A stretch of DNA of 64,000 bases. It comes from an uncultured Bacillota bacterium (GTDB lineage Bacteria > Bacillota > Clostridia > Oscillospirales > Oscillospiraceae). The notes beneath the pieces were generated by a model, which was not told the DNA's origin, made no database searches, and worked only from the letters and a program-made list of their open reading frames with translations. Of this stretch, positions 1-8,455 are shown piece after piece. The position numbers were made by a program, and so were the translations under genes. Each line of letters begins with the position of its first letter. Position 1 is the first letter of the stretch. Location: contig CANPFP010000001.1 of NCBI GenBank assembly GCA_947573385.1, positions 18,946 to 82,945 on the forward strand, read 5' to 3'.

Positions 1-298
1 AGCCAAGTTCCGGCACCTGCATCCCCACCCGCTGGGCCAGCACTGCCACAGCGTCTTTAAAGGGCAGGTTTTCCAGCTCCATCACAAAGTTGACAGCGCC
101 CCCTCCCTTGCCGCAGCCGAAGCACTTGTACATCTGCCGGTCAGGCACCACATGGAAGGAGGGGGTCTTCTCACTGTGAAAGGGGCAGCAGCCCCAGTAG
201 CTGTTTCCTTTTTTTGTCAACCGTACCGACTCGGACACCAGGTCCACAATGTCGGTCCGTGCCAATAGCTCGTCCAAAAATCGCTCGGGCAAGGGCAA
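1..298 (-). CDS. dnaG: DNA primase DnaG, N-terminal part (cut by window edge)
   Basis: Primase makes the RNA primers for DNA replication. Only the first 99 codons are inside the window; the gene continues beyond position 1. The visible part is the zinc-binding domain: a CPFH motif followed about 20 residues later by CFGC, the CHC2 zinc finger of bacterial primases. I place the start at a TTG at 298, giving MPLPERFLDELLARTDIVDL, because an AGGGGGG ribosome site lies 7 bases upstream and the sequence matches the usual DnaG N-terminus. It lies 47 bases downstream of dgt in the same direction. That pairing is common in Clostridia, where rpoD often follows. Confidence 0.95.
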   Translation of the reverse strand, partial: MPLPERFLDELLARTDIVDLVSESVRLTKKGNSYWGCCPFHSEKTPSFHVVPDRQMYKCFGCGKGGGAVNFVMELENLPFKDAVAVLAQRVGMQVPELG

Positions 299-345
299 AG
301 GTTTTCCCCCCTATTTGTATCCATTTTCCGGGCAAATTATCCCAA

Positions 346-1350
346 TCACAACACCGTCCACCCCTTGGGGATGAACAGCTCCTGAAACCGGTCCACCGCG
401 AAGGGGTCGGTCATGCCGGCGATATAGTCACACACCGCCCGGTCCACCCCCTCCTCCGCCCGGATGTTCTGAAAGTCATCAGGCAGCCGGTCCGGGTCTT
501 TTCTATAGTATTCAAACAGGCGGCGGAGCATGTCCTGGGCTTTGCCCTCCTCCCCCTTGGCCATGGGGTTGGTGTATACACTGTCAAACATGAAGTCCTT
601 CATAGCCAGCATGGCCTCCCCCACCTCCGGAGACTGCTGAATCTCCGCCTGTCCCTGGCTGGCCTGAATGGCATCGGTCACCAGAGTGTCAATCCGCTTG
701 CTGTGGGTAAATCCAAGCACATTGGAAATCTCCAGAGGAATATCCATGGGGTAGATGATGCCCCCCCGCAGAGCGTCTTGAATATCGTGGTTGATATAGG
801 CGATGTGGTCGGCCAGGCGGACGATCTGCCCCTCCAAAGTGGCGGCGGGCTTTCCCTTGGTGTGGCAGACGATGCCGTTGCGCACCTCCCAGGTCAGGTT
901 GAGACCCGCGCCCCCTTTTTCCAGCCGCTCCACCACCCGGACCGACTGCTTATAGTGGGCAAAACCCCCGGGCATCACCTCATCCAGCAGCCGCTCCCCG
1001 GCGTGGCCGAAGGGGGTGTGTCCCAGATCGTGTCCCAGGGCGATGGCCTCGGTCAGGTCCTCGTTGAGCTCCAGGGCCCTGGCTATGGTGCGGGCGATCC
1101 GGCTGACCTCCAGGGTGTGGGTCATACGGGTGCGGTAGTGGTCCCCCTCGGGCTGGAGAAACACCTGGGTCTTGTGCTTCAAGCGCCGGAAGGCCTTGGA
1201 GTAGACAATGCGGTCGGTATCCCGCTGGAAGGGGGTTCGGATGTCGCACTCCTCCTCCGACCGGACCCGTCCCCGGCTCTCCGCCGACCGGCAGGCCAGT
1301 GGAGATAAGGTGATTTTCTCCCGCTCCTGGGTCTGTTCCCGCAGCGTCAT
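346..1350 (-). CDS. dgt: Deoxyguanosinetriphosphate triphosphohydrolase-like protein
   Basis: An HD-domain hydrolase of the dGTPase family, which splits dNTPs into nucleoside and triphosphate. The 334-residue protein has the metal-binding residues in order: His in MTHTL near residue 78, the HD pair at 107-108 in ALGHDLGHTPFGH, and a later Asp in LADHIAYINHD. I chose the ATG at 1350, not the longer frame reaching 1470, because GGGAGGG lies 6 bases upstream and the extra N-terminus would run through the terminator of the preceding gene. It sits just upstream of dnaG and is probably cotranscribed with it. The nucleotide specificity cannot be read from sequence. Confidence 0.93.
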   Translation of the reverse strand: MTLREQTQEREKITLSPLACRSAESRGRVRSEEECDIRTPFQRDTDRIVYSKAFRRLKHKTQVFLQPEGDHYRTRMTHTLEVSRIARTIARALELNEDLTEAIALGHDLGHTPFGHAGERLLDEVMPGGFAHYKQSVRVVERLEKGGAGLNLTWEVRNGIVCHTKGKPAATLEGQIVRLADHIAYINHDIQDALRGGIIYPMDIPLEISNVLGFTHSKRIDTLVTDAIQASQGQAEIQQSPEVGEAMLAMKDFMFDSVYTNPMAKGEEGKAQDMLRRLFEYYRKDPDRLPDDFQNIRAEEGVDRAVCDYIAGMTDPFAVDRFQELFIPKGWTVL

Positions 1351-1435
1351 AAGCTGACCCTCCCCATCTATATTTTCGTTCCGATTACTTATACGAAATA
1401 ACTTCCTCAATTCCTCTTTTTTTGAAAAATTTTTT

Positions 1436-1457
1436 GCCCCCGCCGTCGGGCGGGGGC
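1436..1457 (-). terminator. Hairpin downstream of the NhaC gene
   Basis: A perfect 9-bp GC stem (GCCCCCGCC with its complement, loop GTCG) begins 14 bases beyond the stop codon of the antiporter gene. Read leftward it is followed by six A and then five T. It most likely ends the nhaC transcript and protects the start region of dgt. Confidence 0.7.
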
Positions 1458-1470
1458 ATCGCGTCAGCAT

Positions 1471-2790
1471 TTACTTTTTCTTTCCCGCGCCTACCAGAAT
1501 GTATACAATGGAAGCCGCTGCCAGCAGGTAGGGGTAGTAGAGACAGGGCATGATCTGGAAAGCGGACACCACCCCGCCCGAGGCGGTGATGGCCACCAGC
1601 ATCTGAGCGCCGTAGGGAATCACGCCCTGGAACACGCAGGAGAAGGTGTCCAGCAGAGAAGCGGACTCCTTGGGGGTGATGCCGTATTCCTGGCTGATCT
1701 CCTTGGCGATGGGACCGGCCATGACGATGGCCACCGTGTTGTTGGCGGTGGCGATATCCATTGCACCCACCAGCAGACCCACGCCCAGTCGGCCGCCAAC
1801 CCGGCCCTTGAACACCCGGCGGATAAAGGCCAGCAGGGTCTCGAAGCCGCCGAACTCCCGGACGAGGGCGCACATGGAGGACACCAGAACAGTGACCATG
1901 ATGGTCTCAAACATGCTGTCAGCCCCTTCACCCATGCTTTTCAGCAGGCCCATGAAGTCGATGGTCCCGGTGGGCAGCACGATGGCGATACCTGCCACGA
2001 TACCCACCAGCAGCACCACAAACACGTTCAGCCCGGCAATGCCGCCAATCAGCACCAGTACATAGGGGATAAGCAGCAGCAGATTATAGTCGGGGATGTC
2101 AATCTGACCAACCCCAGCGTTGATGGACTGGATCAGAATCACAGCCAGGGTTGCAACGGCGGCGGGCAGGGCGATCTTGAAGTTGGCCCGGAACTTGTCC
2201 CGCATCTCGCAGCCCTGGGTATTGCAGGCGGCGATGGTGGTATCGGAGATAAAGGACAGGTTATCCCCAAACATAGCCCCGCCCATGACGGAACCCACAC
2301 ACAGCGCCATAGAGAAGCCCGAGACATTGGACACCGCCGCGGCAATGGGGGTAATCAACGTGATGGTGCCCACCGAGGTGCCCATAGCAGTGGACACAAA
2401 GCAGGCGGCCACAAACAGCACCGCCACAGAAGCCCAGGCGGGTGTGACGGACAGCAGGAAATAGGCCACCGCCTCGGCGCTGCTCCGCCCGGTAACACCC
2501 ACAAACACGCCGGCCACCAGGAAAATCAGGATCATGGTCATAATGTTCTTGTCCCCAACGCCCCGTGCCATAACGGTCAGCTTGTCATCGAACTTCAGCC
2601 CCCGGTTTTGTATGCAGGCCACCAGCAGGGCCACCATAAACACCACCACAATGGGGATGTTGTAGAAAGCCATCTCCACACCCAGGCCGTACTCAAAGAC
2701 CAGGCCCATACCCAGATACAGCACCAGGAACACCAGAATGGGCAGCAGCGCCGCAGGATTCTGCTTCGGTTTTCTCTCTTTCAGATTCAT
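1471..2790 (-). CDS. Na+/H+ antiporter NhaC family protein
   Basis: A 439-residue polytopic membrane protein with about 11-12 hydrophobic segments. It carries the NhaC-family signature FGDNLSFISDTT at residues 174-185, after a small-residue-rich segment (SVMGGAM). Members exchange Na+ for H+, or in some cases malate for lactate or other organic acids, so the ion couple is not certain. The start at 2790 has GGAGGA about 6 bases upstream. The gene stands alone: a GC hairpin follows it and a non-coding gap of about 200 bp precedes it. Confidence 0.88.
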   Translation of the reverse strand: MNLKERKPKQNPAALLPILVFLVLYLGMGLVFEYGLGVEMAFYNIPIVVVFMVALLVACIQNRGLKFDDKLTVMARGVGDKNIMTMILIFLVAGVFVGVTGRSSAEAVAYFLLSVTPAWASVAVLFVAACFVSTAMGTSVGTITLITPIAAAVSNVSGFSMALCVGSVMGGAMFGDNLSFISDTTIAACNTQGCEMRDKFRANFKIALPAAVATLAVILIQSINAGVGQIDIPDYNLLLLIPYVLVLIGGIAGLNVFVVLLVGIVAGIAIVLPTGTIDFMGLLKSMGEGADSMFETIMVTVLVSSMCALVREFGGFETLLAFIRRVFKGRVGGRLGVGLLVGAMDIATANNTVAIVMAGPIAKEISQEYGITPKESASLLDTFSCVFQGVIPYGAQMLVAITASGGVVSAFQIMPCLYYPYLLAAASIVYILVGAGKKK

Positions 2791-2920
2791 AAGGAATCCT
2801 CCCTCTTTTACCGATTTCCCTTTATTTTAGTGGAAATTTCCCGCTGTGTCAATGCAATTCAAGCAATTGGTCAGAGATATCCTCCCATAATCCAAAAAAG
2901 AGCAAACGGCTGACAAGGAT

Positions 2921-2958
2921 AGACGGAGCGGCACAGCAAAAGCCGCGCCGCTCCGTCT
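2921..2958 (-). terminator. Hairpin downstream of the glycyl radical enzyme gene
   Basis: A perfect 12-bp stem (AGACGGAGCGGC with its complement) encloses a 14-base loop, 29 bases past the stop of the glycyl radical enzyme gene. There is no T-run directly after it; the nearest (six T) is about 25 bases on. It may act as a terminator or as a 3'-end stabiliser. The rest of the gap 2791-2986 holds nothing I recognise apart from the nhaC ribosome site. Confidence 0.55.
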
Positions 2959-2986
2959 GAATCCTTTTCTGTATGGCCCGTCCCTG

Positions 2987-5398
2987 TTACAAGGTTTGTT
3001 CGGTGCGGGCGATGATGTCGTCCTGAGTCTGGCGGGACAGCACATTGAAGAAGGCGCTGTACCCCGCCACCCGGACAATCAGATCCCGGTGGTCCTCCGG
3101 GTGGACCTGTGCGTCCAGCAGGGTCTCCCGGGAGACCACGTTATACTGGACGTGGTAGCCATGAAGGGCGTTGAAGAAGGCCCGGATCAGTGCAATAAGC
3201 TTAGTCTTGTTCTCCTCCCGGGACAGCAGGGTGGGGGTCACCTTCTGGTTGAGGAGGACGCCGCCGGTGATATCGGCGGTGGGCAGCTTGGACACGCTCT
3301 TGAACACGGCGGTGGGACCGTGGGTGTCCATGGCGTGGCTGGGGGAACAGCCCTCGGCCAGGGGCTCGCCGGCGTGGCGGCCGTCGGGGGTGGCCAGGGT
3401 GCCTCTCCCCTGCCCCACATTGGCGGAGATGGAGGAGGTGCCTGCGTACCGGATGCCGCCGATGGGCCCCCGGCCGAAGCGGGTGTTGGGGTACTTCTTA
3501 ATCTCGTCAATGTAGACGTCGTAGGCGTCCACCACCAGCTTATCCACATAGTCGTCGTCGTTGCCGTACTTGGGGGCCTGGTGGATCAGCAGCTGACGGA
3601 CCCGCTCCCCCTCCTCGCCGGCGAAGTCGGTCTGGAGGGCCTCCCACAGCTGGGCGGGGGTGAGGACCTTCTCCTCAAACACCAGCTTCTTGATGGCGGC
3701 CAGGGAGTCGGCCAGGTTGGCGATGCCCACCTGAAGGCCGCTGATGAAGTCGTAGACCGCGCCGCCCTCCTTCAGGGTGAGACCCCGGCCAATACAGTCC
3801 TCGCACAGGGCGGAGCAGAGAATATCAGGCACGTCCTCCTCCAGCACCATGTCGCAGGCGTTCTCAATGATGGCGCTGTGGCGGGTGAAGTCCCGGATGA
3901 CCACATCCCAGGCGTGGGACAGCTGGTCATAGGAGGTCATGCCCGTGAAGTGGCCAGCGCCGTCCGTCAGCTTCTTGCCGCTCTGGGGGTCCACACCGTC
4001 GTTCATGGCGATGAGCAGGGACTTGGGGAAGTTGAGGAAGCTCATGCCGGTGCACCGGTAGCCCCACTTGCCGGGGACGGCGGTCTCCACGCAGCCGATG
4101 GCGGAGTAGTTGTAGGCGTCCTCCTCCTTCACCCCCCGGCTGATGAAGGAGGGAATAATGATCTCGTCGTTGTTGAAGGCGGGCATGCCGAAGCCCAGCT
4201 TCACCACCTCGATGGCCTCGGACATAAAGTCCTCCGACAGGCCGGCGTGGTAGCGCACAGTGAGGTTGGGCTGGGGCAGACGGGTCTGGGCCACGCTGCG
4301 CAGAATCAGGTAGGACATGGGATTCACTGCGTCCCTCTTGTCCGGTGTCTGGCCGCCCACGGTGACGTTCTGATACAGGGGGGAGCCGGCGGAGAACTGA
4401 GTGTGGCTCCAGGAGCGAATTTTATTGATGGTGAAGGTCTTCAGCCACAGGTTGGTCATCAGCTCGCAGGCGCTGTCTTCGGTAATCCGGCCCTCGGCCA
4501 GGTCTTTGGCGTAGTAGGGATAGAGGTACTGGTCCATCCGCCCGTAGGACAGGGAATGTCCGTTGGACTCGATCTGGAGCACCAGGTGGACCAGCCACAG
4601 GGACTGCACCGCCTCCTGGAAGGTCTCAGCTGGCTCATAGGGCACCTTGCGCAGGATGCGGGCCATCTCGGTCAGCTCGGCGGCCCGCTCCGGGGCGGCG
4701 GACCCGGCCTGCTCCTCCGCCAGGGCGGCATACCGGGCGGCAAAGGTCCGGACAGCATCAATCACAATGAGAATGGCGCGGTAGAAGTAGGATTTTTTCA
4801 GATTTTTACAGTCGGTGAGGTCCAGCTTCTCCAGGTGCTCCCTGGTGCGCCGCTGGTAGTCCACCAGCCCCAGCCGCAGCAGGTCGGCGTAGGCCACCGC
4901 TACGTGGGCATCGCCGGAGGTAATGTTGCCCTCCGCCTTGATGATGCCCAGGTCGTAGAACACCCGGCTCTCGGGGGGGATGGCGGCCAGGCCCTTGTCC
5001 AGAAGGGTGTTGTGCTGCCAGAAGGGGTAAATCTCCCGCAGTTCCTCCTTTGTCTTCTCGCTGATGCGGAAGACGTCGCCGTCCCGGCCCTCGAACTCGT
5101 CCAGCTCCCGGATGACCCAGTCCATGGCGTACTCCGGGAAGATGGGGGCCGCCCGGTTGGTGGAAGCCTGGTTGCCGGCCAGCAGGGTGTCAGGCTCGAT
5201 AAAGATGCTCATGTGCTCCAGGATGTTCTGGAGCATATAGGCCCGCTTCAGGGTGACGGGCTGGTCGCCGTGCTCCTTATAGCTCTGGGTGGTGAGGATG
5301 GCGCGCTGGGCGCACACCTGGGGCTCAGTCTCCAGCAGCTCCTCCCGGAAATGTTCCATCCGGGGCGTCAGATCTCCGAAATGCTGTGTATTTTTCAT
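2987..5398 (-). CDS. Glycyl radical enzyme of the pyruvate formate-lyase superfamily, substrate unknown
   Basis: An 803-residue oxygen-sensitive radical enzyme. The thiyl-radical cysteine is Cys436 in AIGCVETAVPGKWG, followed by Glu438, the GCVE arrangement of the dehydratase and C-C or C-O lyase branches. True pyruvate formate-lyase has two adjacent cysteines there. The glycyl radical site is Gly779 in RVAGYSAFF, 24 residues from the C-terminus. The start ATG at 5398 has AGGAGG 9 bases upstream. An upstream in-frame start at 5512 would run through the promoter and lacks a ribosome site. The activase is divergently encoded across a shared promoter region. I cannot assign the substrate: the GCVE pattern also fits hydroxyproline, polyol and anhydrosugar-type enzymes. 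Context (sugar ABC transporter, ROK kinase) points to a polyol or sugar derivative. Confidence 0.93.
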   Translation of the reverse strand: MKNTQHFGDLTPRMEHFREELLETEPQVCAQRAILTTQSYKEHGDQPVTLKRAYMLQNILEHMSIFIEPDTLLAGNQASTNRAAPIFPEYAMDWVIRELDEFEGRDGDVFRISEKTKEELREIYPFWQHNTLLDKGLAAIPPESRVFYDLGIIKAEGNITSGDAHVAVAYADLLRLGLVDYQRRTREHLEKLDLTDCKNLKKSYFYRAILIVIDAVRTFAARYAALAEEQAGSAAPERAAELTEMARILRKVPYEPAETFQEAVQSLWLVHLVLQIESNGHSLSYGRMDQYLYPYYAKDLAEGRITEDSACELMTNLWLKTFTINKIRSWSHTQFSAGSPLYQNVTVGGQTPDKRDAVNPMSYLILRSVAQTRLPQPNLTVRYHAGLSEDFMSEAIEVVKLGFGMPAFNNDEIIIPSFISRGVKEEDAYNYSAIGCVETAVPGKWGYRCTGMSFLNFPKSLLIAMNDGVDPQSGKKLTDGAGHFTGMTSYDQLSHAWDVVIRDFTRHSAIIENACDMVLEEDVPDILCSALCEDCIGRGLTLKEGGAVYDFISGLQVGIANLADSLAAIKKLVFEEKVLTPAQLWEALQTDFAGEEGERVRQLLIHQAPKYGNDDDYVDKLVVDAYDVYIDEIKKYPNTRFGRGPIGGIRYAGTSSISANVGQGRGTLATPDGRHAGEPLAEGCSPSHAMDTHGPTAVFKSVSKLPTADITGGVLLNQKVTPTLLSREENKTKLIALIRAFFNALHGYHVQYNVVSRETLLDAQVHPEDHRDLIVRVAGYSAFFNVLSRQTQDDIIARTEQTL

Positions 5399-5456
5399 GG
5401 TCTGTGACCTCCTGTTAAAACTGTCAGCGGGGAAGCCTTCCCCCGGTTTTGGCTTC

Positions 5457-5485
5457 ATCATAACAGACCCCGTTTGGTAAGTCAA
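5457..5485 (-). promoter_or_regulatory. Promoter for the glycyl radical enzyme gene
   Basis: Read leftward: TTGACT (5485-5480), a 17-base spacer, then TATGAT (5462-5457). The leader then holds a GGGGAAG/CTTCCCC inverted repeat (5429-5443) before the ribosome site. Confidence 0.7.
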
Positions 5486-5545
5486 CAAAAACTTACGAAT
5501 GAAAGTGTACAAATTTCAAATCTAAACTTTGTGGATTTTTGCATC

Positions 5546-5575
5546 TTTACAATGGGGCGGCTCTCCCACTATAAT
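5546..5575 (+). promoter_or_regulatory. Promoter for the activase-DeoR genes
   Basis: TTTACA (5546-5551), an 18-base spacer and a consensus TATAAT (5570-5575), 30 bases before the activase start. The two divergent promoters are about 60 bp apart, so one DeoR-bound site between them could control both. Confidence 0.75.
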
Positions 5576-5605
5576 AACAGAGTAAACAAACAGGAGGCGC
5601 GGCAT

Positions 5606-6376
5606 ATGGCACAGACCGGGCAAATCTTTAATATTCAGAAGTTCAGCATCAACGACGGTCCGGGCATCCGCACCACCGTATTTTTCAAGGGCTGTCCTCT
5701 GGCCTGCCGCTGGTGCGCCAACCCGGAGTCTCAAAACCGGTATGCCGCCCAGGCCCAGCTGCTGGATGACGACCGCTGCCGCTGCCGGGAGGTGACGGTG
5801 GAGGAGGTCATGGCCGAGGTATTGCAGGACAAGGCTTTCTACGACCAGTCCGGGGGCGGGATGACCCTCTCCGGGGGCGAGGTGCTCCAGCAGGCGGAGT
5901 TTGCCGCCGCCCTGTGCCGGGCCGCCCGGGCCGAGGGAATCCATACCGCCGCCGAGACCACCGGCTTTGCCGCCCCGGAGCAATTCCGGCTGCTGCTGGA
6001 CGAGGTGGACCTCCTGCTGCTGGATGTCAAGCACAGCGACCCCACCGTCCACAGGGCGGGCACCGGCGTGGATAACCGGCTGATTTTAGACAACCTCCGC
6101 ACCGCCGCTACTTCGGGCAAGGCCATAATCGCCCGCATCCCGGTGATCCCCCGGTTCAACAGCGGCTTGAAGGACGCCAGACAGTTGGCCGCCCTCCTCA
6201 CCGATTTGAAGGTCCACGAGGTCCATCTCCTCCCCTTCCACCAGTTTGGGGAGCGGAAATACCAGCAGATGGGGGTCCCTTACGACTACGACGGAATTGA
6301 GCAGCTCCATCCCGAGGACCTGGCGGACTACCGGCAGATTTTCCTGGACGCCGGCCTGGACTGCACCTTCCGATAA
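5606..6376 (+). CDS. Glycyl radical enzyme activating enzyme (radical SAM), short form
   Basis: A radical SAM protein that installs the glycyl radical on its partner. The cluster motif is C-x3-C-x2-C in GCPLACRWCANPESQ near residue 30, and the glycine-rich SAM motif is TLSGGEVLQQ. At 256 residues it lacks the auxiliary ferredoxin-like insert with two extra [4Fe-4S] clusters that most activases of this WC-x-NPESQ type carry; only a short stretch ending in RCRCREVTVEEV remains there. The start at 5606 has AGGAGG 8 bases upstream, within range of the 5570 promoter. It is transcribed away from the radical enzyme gene and followed 19 bases later by the DeoR gene, so activase and regulator are likely cotranscribed. 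Confidence 0.92.
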   Translation: MAQTGQIFNIQKFSINDGPGIRTTVFFKGCPLACRWCANPESQNRYAAQAQLLDDDRCRCREVTVEEVMAEVLQDKAFYDQSGGGMTLSGGEVLQQAEFAAALCRAARAEGIHTAAETTGFAAPEQFRLLLDEVDLLLLDVKHSDPTVHRAGTGVDNRLILDNLRTAATSGKAIIARIPVIPRFNSGLKDARQLAALLTDLKVHEVHLLPFHQFGERKYQQMGVPYDYDGIEQLHPEDLADYRQIFLDAGLDCTFR

Positions 6377-6395
6377 CAGTTTTGAGAGGTTTTTT

Positions 6396-7151
6396 ATGAG
6401 AAAAGCGCGGGAGTCCCAGATTTTGGAGCTGCTTTCCCAGTGCGGGCGGATGGAGGTCTCCGTCCTGGCCCAGCGGCTGGGCGTGTCCCAGGTGACGGTG
6501 CGTAAGGACCTGGACGCCCTGGAGGAGCGAGGTATCCTCCGCCGGGAGCACGGCTTTGCCGTGTCGGGCAGCGGGGACGACGTGAACAACCGCCTGGCCA
6601 TCCACTATGAGGAGAAGCGCCGCATCGCCCGCCGGGCCGCCCGGCTGGTCTCCCCCGGGGAGACGGTGATGATCGAGAGCGGCAGCTGCTGCGCCCTGCT
6701 GGCCGAGGAGATCGCCCACAACAAGCCGGGGGCCACCATCATCACCAACAGCGCCTTTATCGCCAGCTACATTCGCCGTGTGGACGGGGCCCGGGTGGTC
6801 CTGCTGGGGGGCGACTTCCAGAACGACGCCCAGGTCATGGTGGGACCCATCCTCAAGGTGTGCGCCCAGCAGTTCTATGTGGAACGGCTCTTTGTGGGGG
6901 CGGACGGCTGGTCCCCCGCTCTGGGCTTCACCGGCAACGACCACCTGCGGGTCCAGGCCGTGCGGGACATGGCCGAGCACGCTGGACAGGTGATTGTGGT
7001 GACTGAGAGCGAAAAGTTTTCCCAGCGGGGTGTGGTCCCCCTGAATCTGCCCGCCGGGGCCTCCGCCGTAGTCACCGACTGCGGTCTCACCGGGGAGCAG
7101 ACCCGCAGCCTGGAGAGAGCAGGGGTAACGGTTCATCAGGCGGAGGACTGA
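6396..7151 (+). CDS. DeoR/GlpR-family transcriptional regulator
   Basis: 251 residues. An N-terminal winged helix (ILELLSQCGRMEVSVLAQRL, then GVSQVTVRKDLDALEERG) is followed by the DeoR C-terminal sensor domain, which binds phosphorylated sugars in known members. The start ATG at 6396 has GAGAGGT 5 bases upstream and follows the activase stop by 19 bases. It lies between the activase and the ROK kinase and is the obvious local repressor of the divergent radical-enzyme genes and perhaps the transporter operon. The inducer is probably the phosphorylated product of the neighbouring ROK kinase; that is inference. Confidence 0.9.
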   Translation: MRKARESQILELLSQCGRMEVSVLAQRLGVSQVTVRKDLDALEERGILRREHGFAVSGSGDDVNNRLAIHYEEKRRIARRAARLVSPGETVMIESGSCCALLAEEIAHNKPGATIITNSAFIASYIRRVDGARVVLLGGDFQNDAQVMVGPILKVCAQQFYVERLFVGADGWSPALGFTGNDHLRVQAVRDMAEHAGQVIVVTESEKFSQRGVVPLNLPAGASAVVTDCGLTGEQTRSLERAGVTVHQAED

Positions 7152-7214
7152 CCCGCACGATGATAAGGTATGCGCTGTCCCACCCAGACGGCGCACCTTT
7201 TCAGCCCGTTTTAG

Positions 7215-7228
7215 ATTTCATATGAAAT
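7215..7228. promoter_or_regulatory. 14-bp perfect palindrome upstream of the ROK kinase
   Basis: ATTTCATATGAAAT is a perfect palindrome in the AT-rich gap between the DeoR gene and the kinase start, about 90 bases before the kinase. It is a candidate operator for the adjacent DeoR protein. No close copy was seen in the 5.4-5.6 kb divergent promoter region. Confidence 0.35.
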
Positions 7229-7319
7229 ATTTTTTGTATGTATCCGTAATTTTTGATCCAAGATAACCCCAAATAAACCTGTCGCCCCGTAACCTTTTTT
7301 CATGGAAGGAGCCTATTCA

Positions 7320-8255
7320 ATGAGCACCTATCGCATCGGCATCGACGCCGGAGGCACCAAAGTGGCTTACGGCCTGTTCGACGAAGAAAACCATCTGCTG
7401 GACCGCTTTCAGCAGCCCACCCCCATCGAGGCCGACGGCCCCGCCTTCTGCGGCATGGTAATCGACTCCATCCACACTATTTTGGAAAAAAACCGTCTCA
7501 CCCTGGCCGACCTGGCGGGGATTGGCGTGTGCATGCCCTCCTTTATCCTCTTCGAGCAGGGGTATGTGTGTATGACCTCCGCCATGGTAAACATCCGGGA
7601 CTTCGCCATGCGGGACTACCTGGCCCAGCGGCTGGGGGTTCCCATCGTGCTGGACAACGACAGCAACGTGGCCGCTCTGGCGGAACACCGCTTCGGTGCG
7701 GGACAGGGCAGCCGGCACATGATTTATATGGCCACCAGTACCGGCATCGGCAGCGGGCTGATCCTCAATGGGCAGCTCTTTCGGGGCAGCTACGGCTGGG
7801 CGGGCGAGTGCGGCCACATGCTCATCACCCCCGACGAGGGGGAACTGTGCGGCTGCCGGAACAAGGGCTGTTTCATGTCCTGGGGAGCAGGCCGGTATCT
7901 CCCCGCCCAGATTCGGAAAAAATCCGCCGGCCGGAAGACCATTATGGACCTGGGCCCCAATCTGGACGGCGCCGAGCTGCGCCGGGCCTGCGAGACGGGA
8001 GACCCCTTCGCCCTGGAGATGCTGGACCAGACCGCCCACTACATCGGTGTGTGCGCCTTCAACATTTACCAGCTGCTTAACGTCAATCTCTATGTCTTTG
8101 GCGGCGGATTGGTCAACTTTGGCCCTCTTCTTTTCGACCGGGTGCGGACCGAATTTGACCGGTATAACCACATCCCCCAGCCGGTGGACTTCCGCTTTGC
8201 CCAGCTGAAACAGGATTTTGGCATCATCGGCGCGGCCGAGCTGCTGCGGAGCTGA
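7320..8255 (+). CDS. ROK-family sugar kinase
   Basis: 311 residues. The N-terminal phosphate-binding motif is GIDAGGTKVAYG. The ROK catalytic and zinc region is WAGECGHMLI followed by CGCRNKGC, where His and the cysteines hold the structural zinc. Such kinases phosphorylate hexoses, amino sugars or related polyols with ATP. The start ATG at 7320 has GGAAGGAG 8 bases upstream. The gene lies between its DeoR regulator and the sugar ABC transporter, so it likely phosphorylates the imported substrate or an early product. No DNA-binding domain is present, so it is a kinase and not a ROK repressor. Confidence 0.9.
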   Translation: MSTYRIGIDAGGTKVAYGLFDEENHLLDRFQQPTPIEADGPAFCGMVIDSIHTILEKNRLTLADLAGIGVCMPSFILFEQGYVCMTSAMVNIRDFAMRDYLAQRLGVPIVLDNDSNVAALAEHRFGAGQGSRHMIYMATSTGIGSGLILNGQLFRGSYGWAGECGHMLITPDEGELCGCRNKGCFMSWGAGRYLPAQIRKKSAGRKTIMDLGPNLDGAELRRACETGDPFALEMLDQTAHYIGVCAFNIYQLLNVNLYVFGGGLVNFGPLLFDRVRTEFDRYNHIPQPVDFRFAQLKQDFGIIGAAELLRS

Positions 8256-8260
8256 TTGCG

Positions 8261-8315
8261 CTTTGTTCATGATTGTGCACTAATTAGCGCAGATTAAGGA
8301 TTTTTACTTTGTTCA
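8261..8315. promoter_or_regulatory. Repeated CTTTGTTCA motifs before the ABC transporter operon
   Basis: CTTTGTTCA occurs at 8261-8269 and again at 8307-8315, each followed by a variant of the same AT-rich half (TGATTG and CAATCG). The 46-base centre-to-centre distance and the place, between the kinase and the binding-protein gene, suggest paired operator half-sites, possibly for the DeoR protein. The gap 8256-8455 has no clear consensus promoter; the TTGACA at 8416 is too close to the gene start to serve. Confidence 0.35.
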
Positions 8316-8455
8316 CAATCGCTTAGAATGAACTTACATAAAACTACAGAAATCCAACCAAATTTTGTGCATCCTAACGGAGCGCCAATCTGTGCTCAGC
8401 AGGGAGCGTCCCCTGTTGACAATACATCAATCCGAACAATATGAGGAGGAAAAAC

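Noticed and set aside
2987-5398. Calling the radical enzyme pyruvate formate-lyase or hydroxyproline dehydratase
   Set aside because: It lacks the double cysteine of pyruvate formate-lyase, and I cannot verify the hydroxyproline-specific residues by eye; the neighbours are sugar-type.
2996-5407. Long rightward open frame antisense to the radical enzyme gene
   Set aside because: Gly/Val/His-rich composition without domains; it mirrors the codon bias of the true leftward gene, which has full catalytic motifs.
8416-8421. TTGACA before the ABC binding-protein gene as a -35 box
   Set aside because: A -10 at the proper distance would overlap the ribosome site and leave almost no leader; no TATAAT-like box is there.
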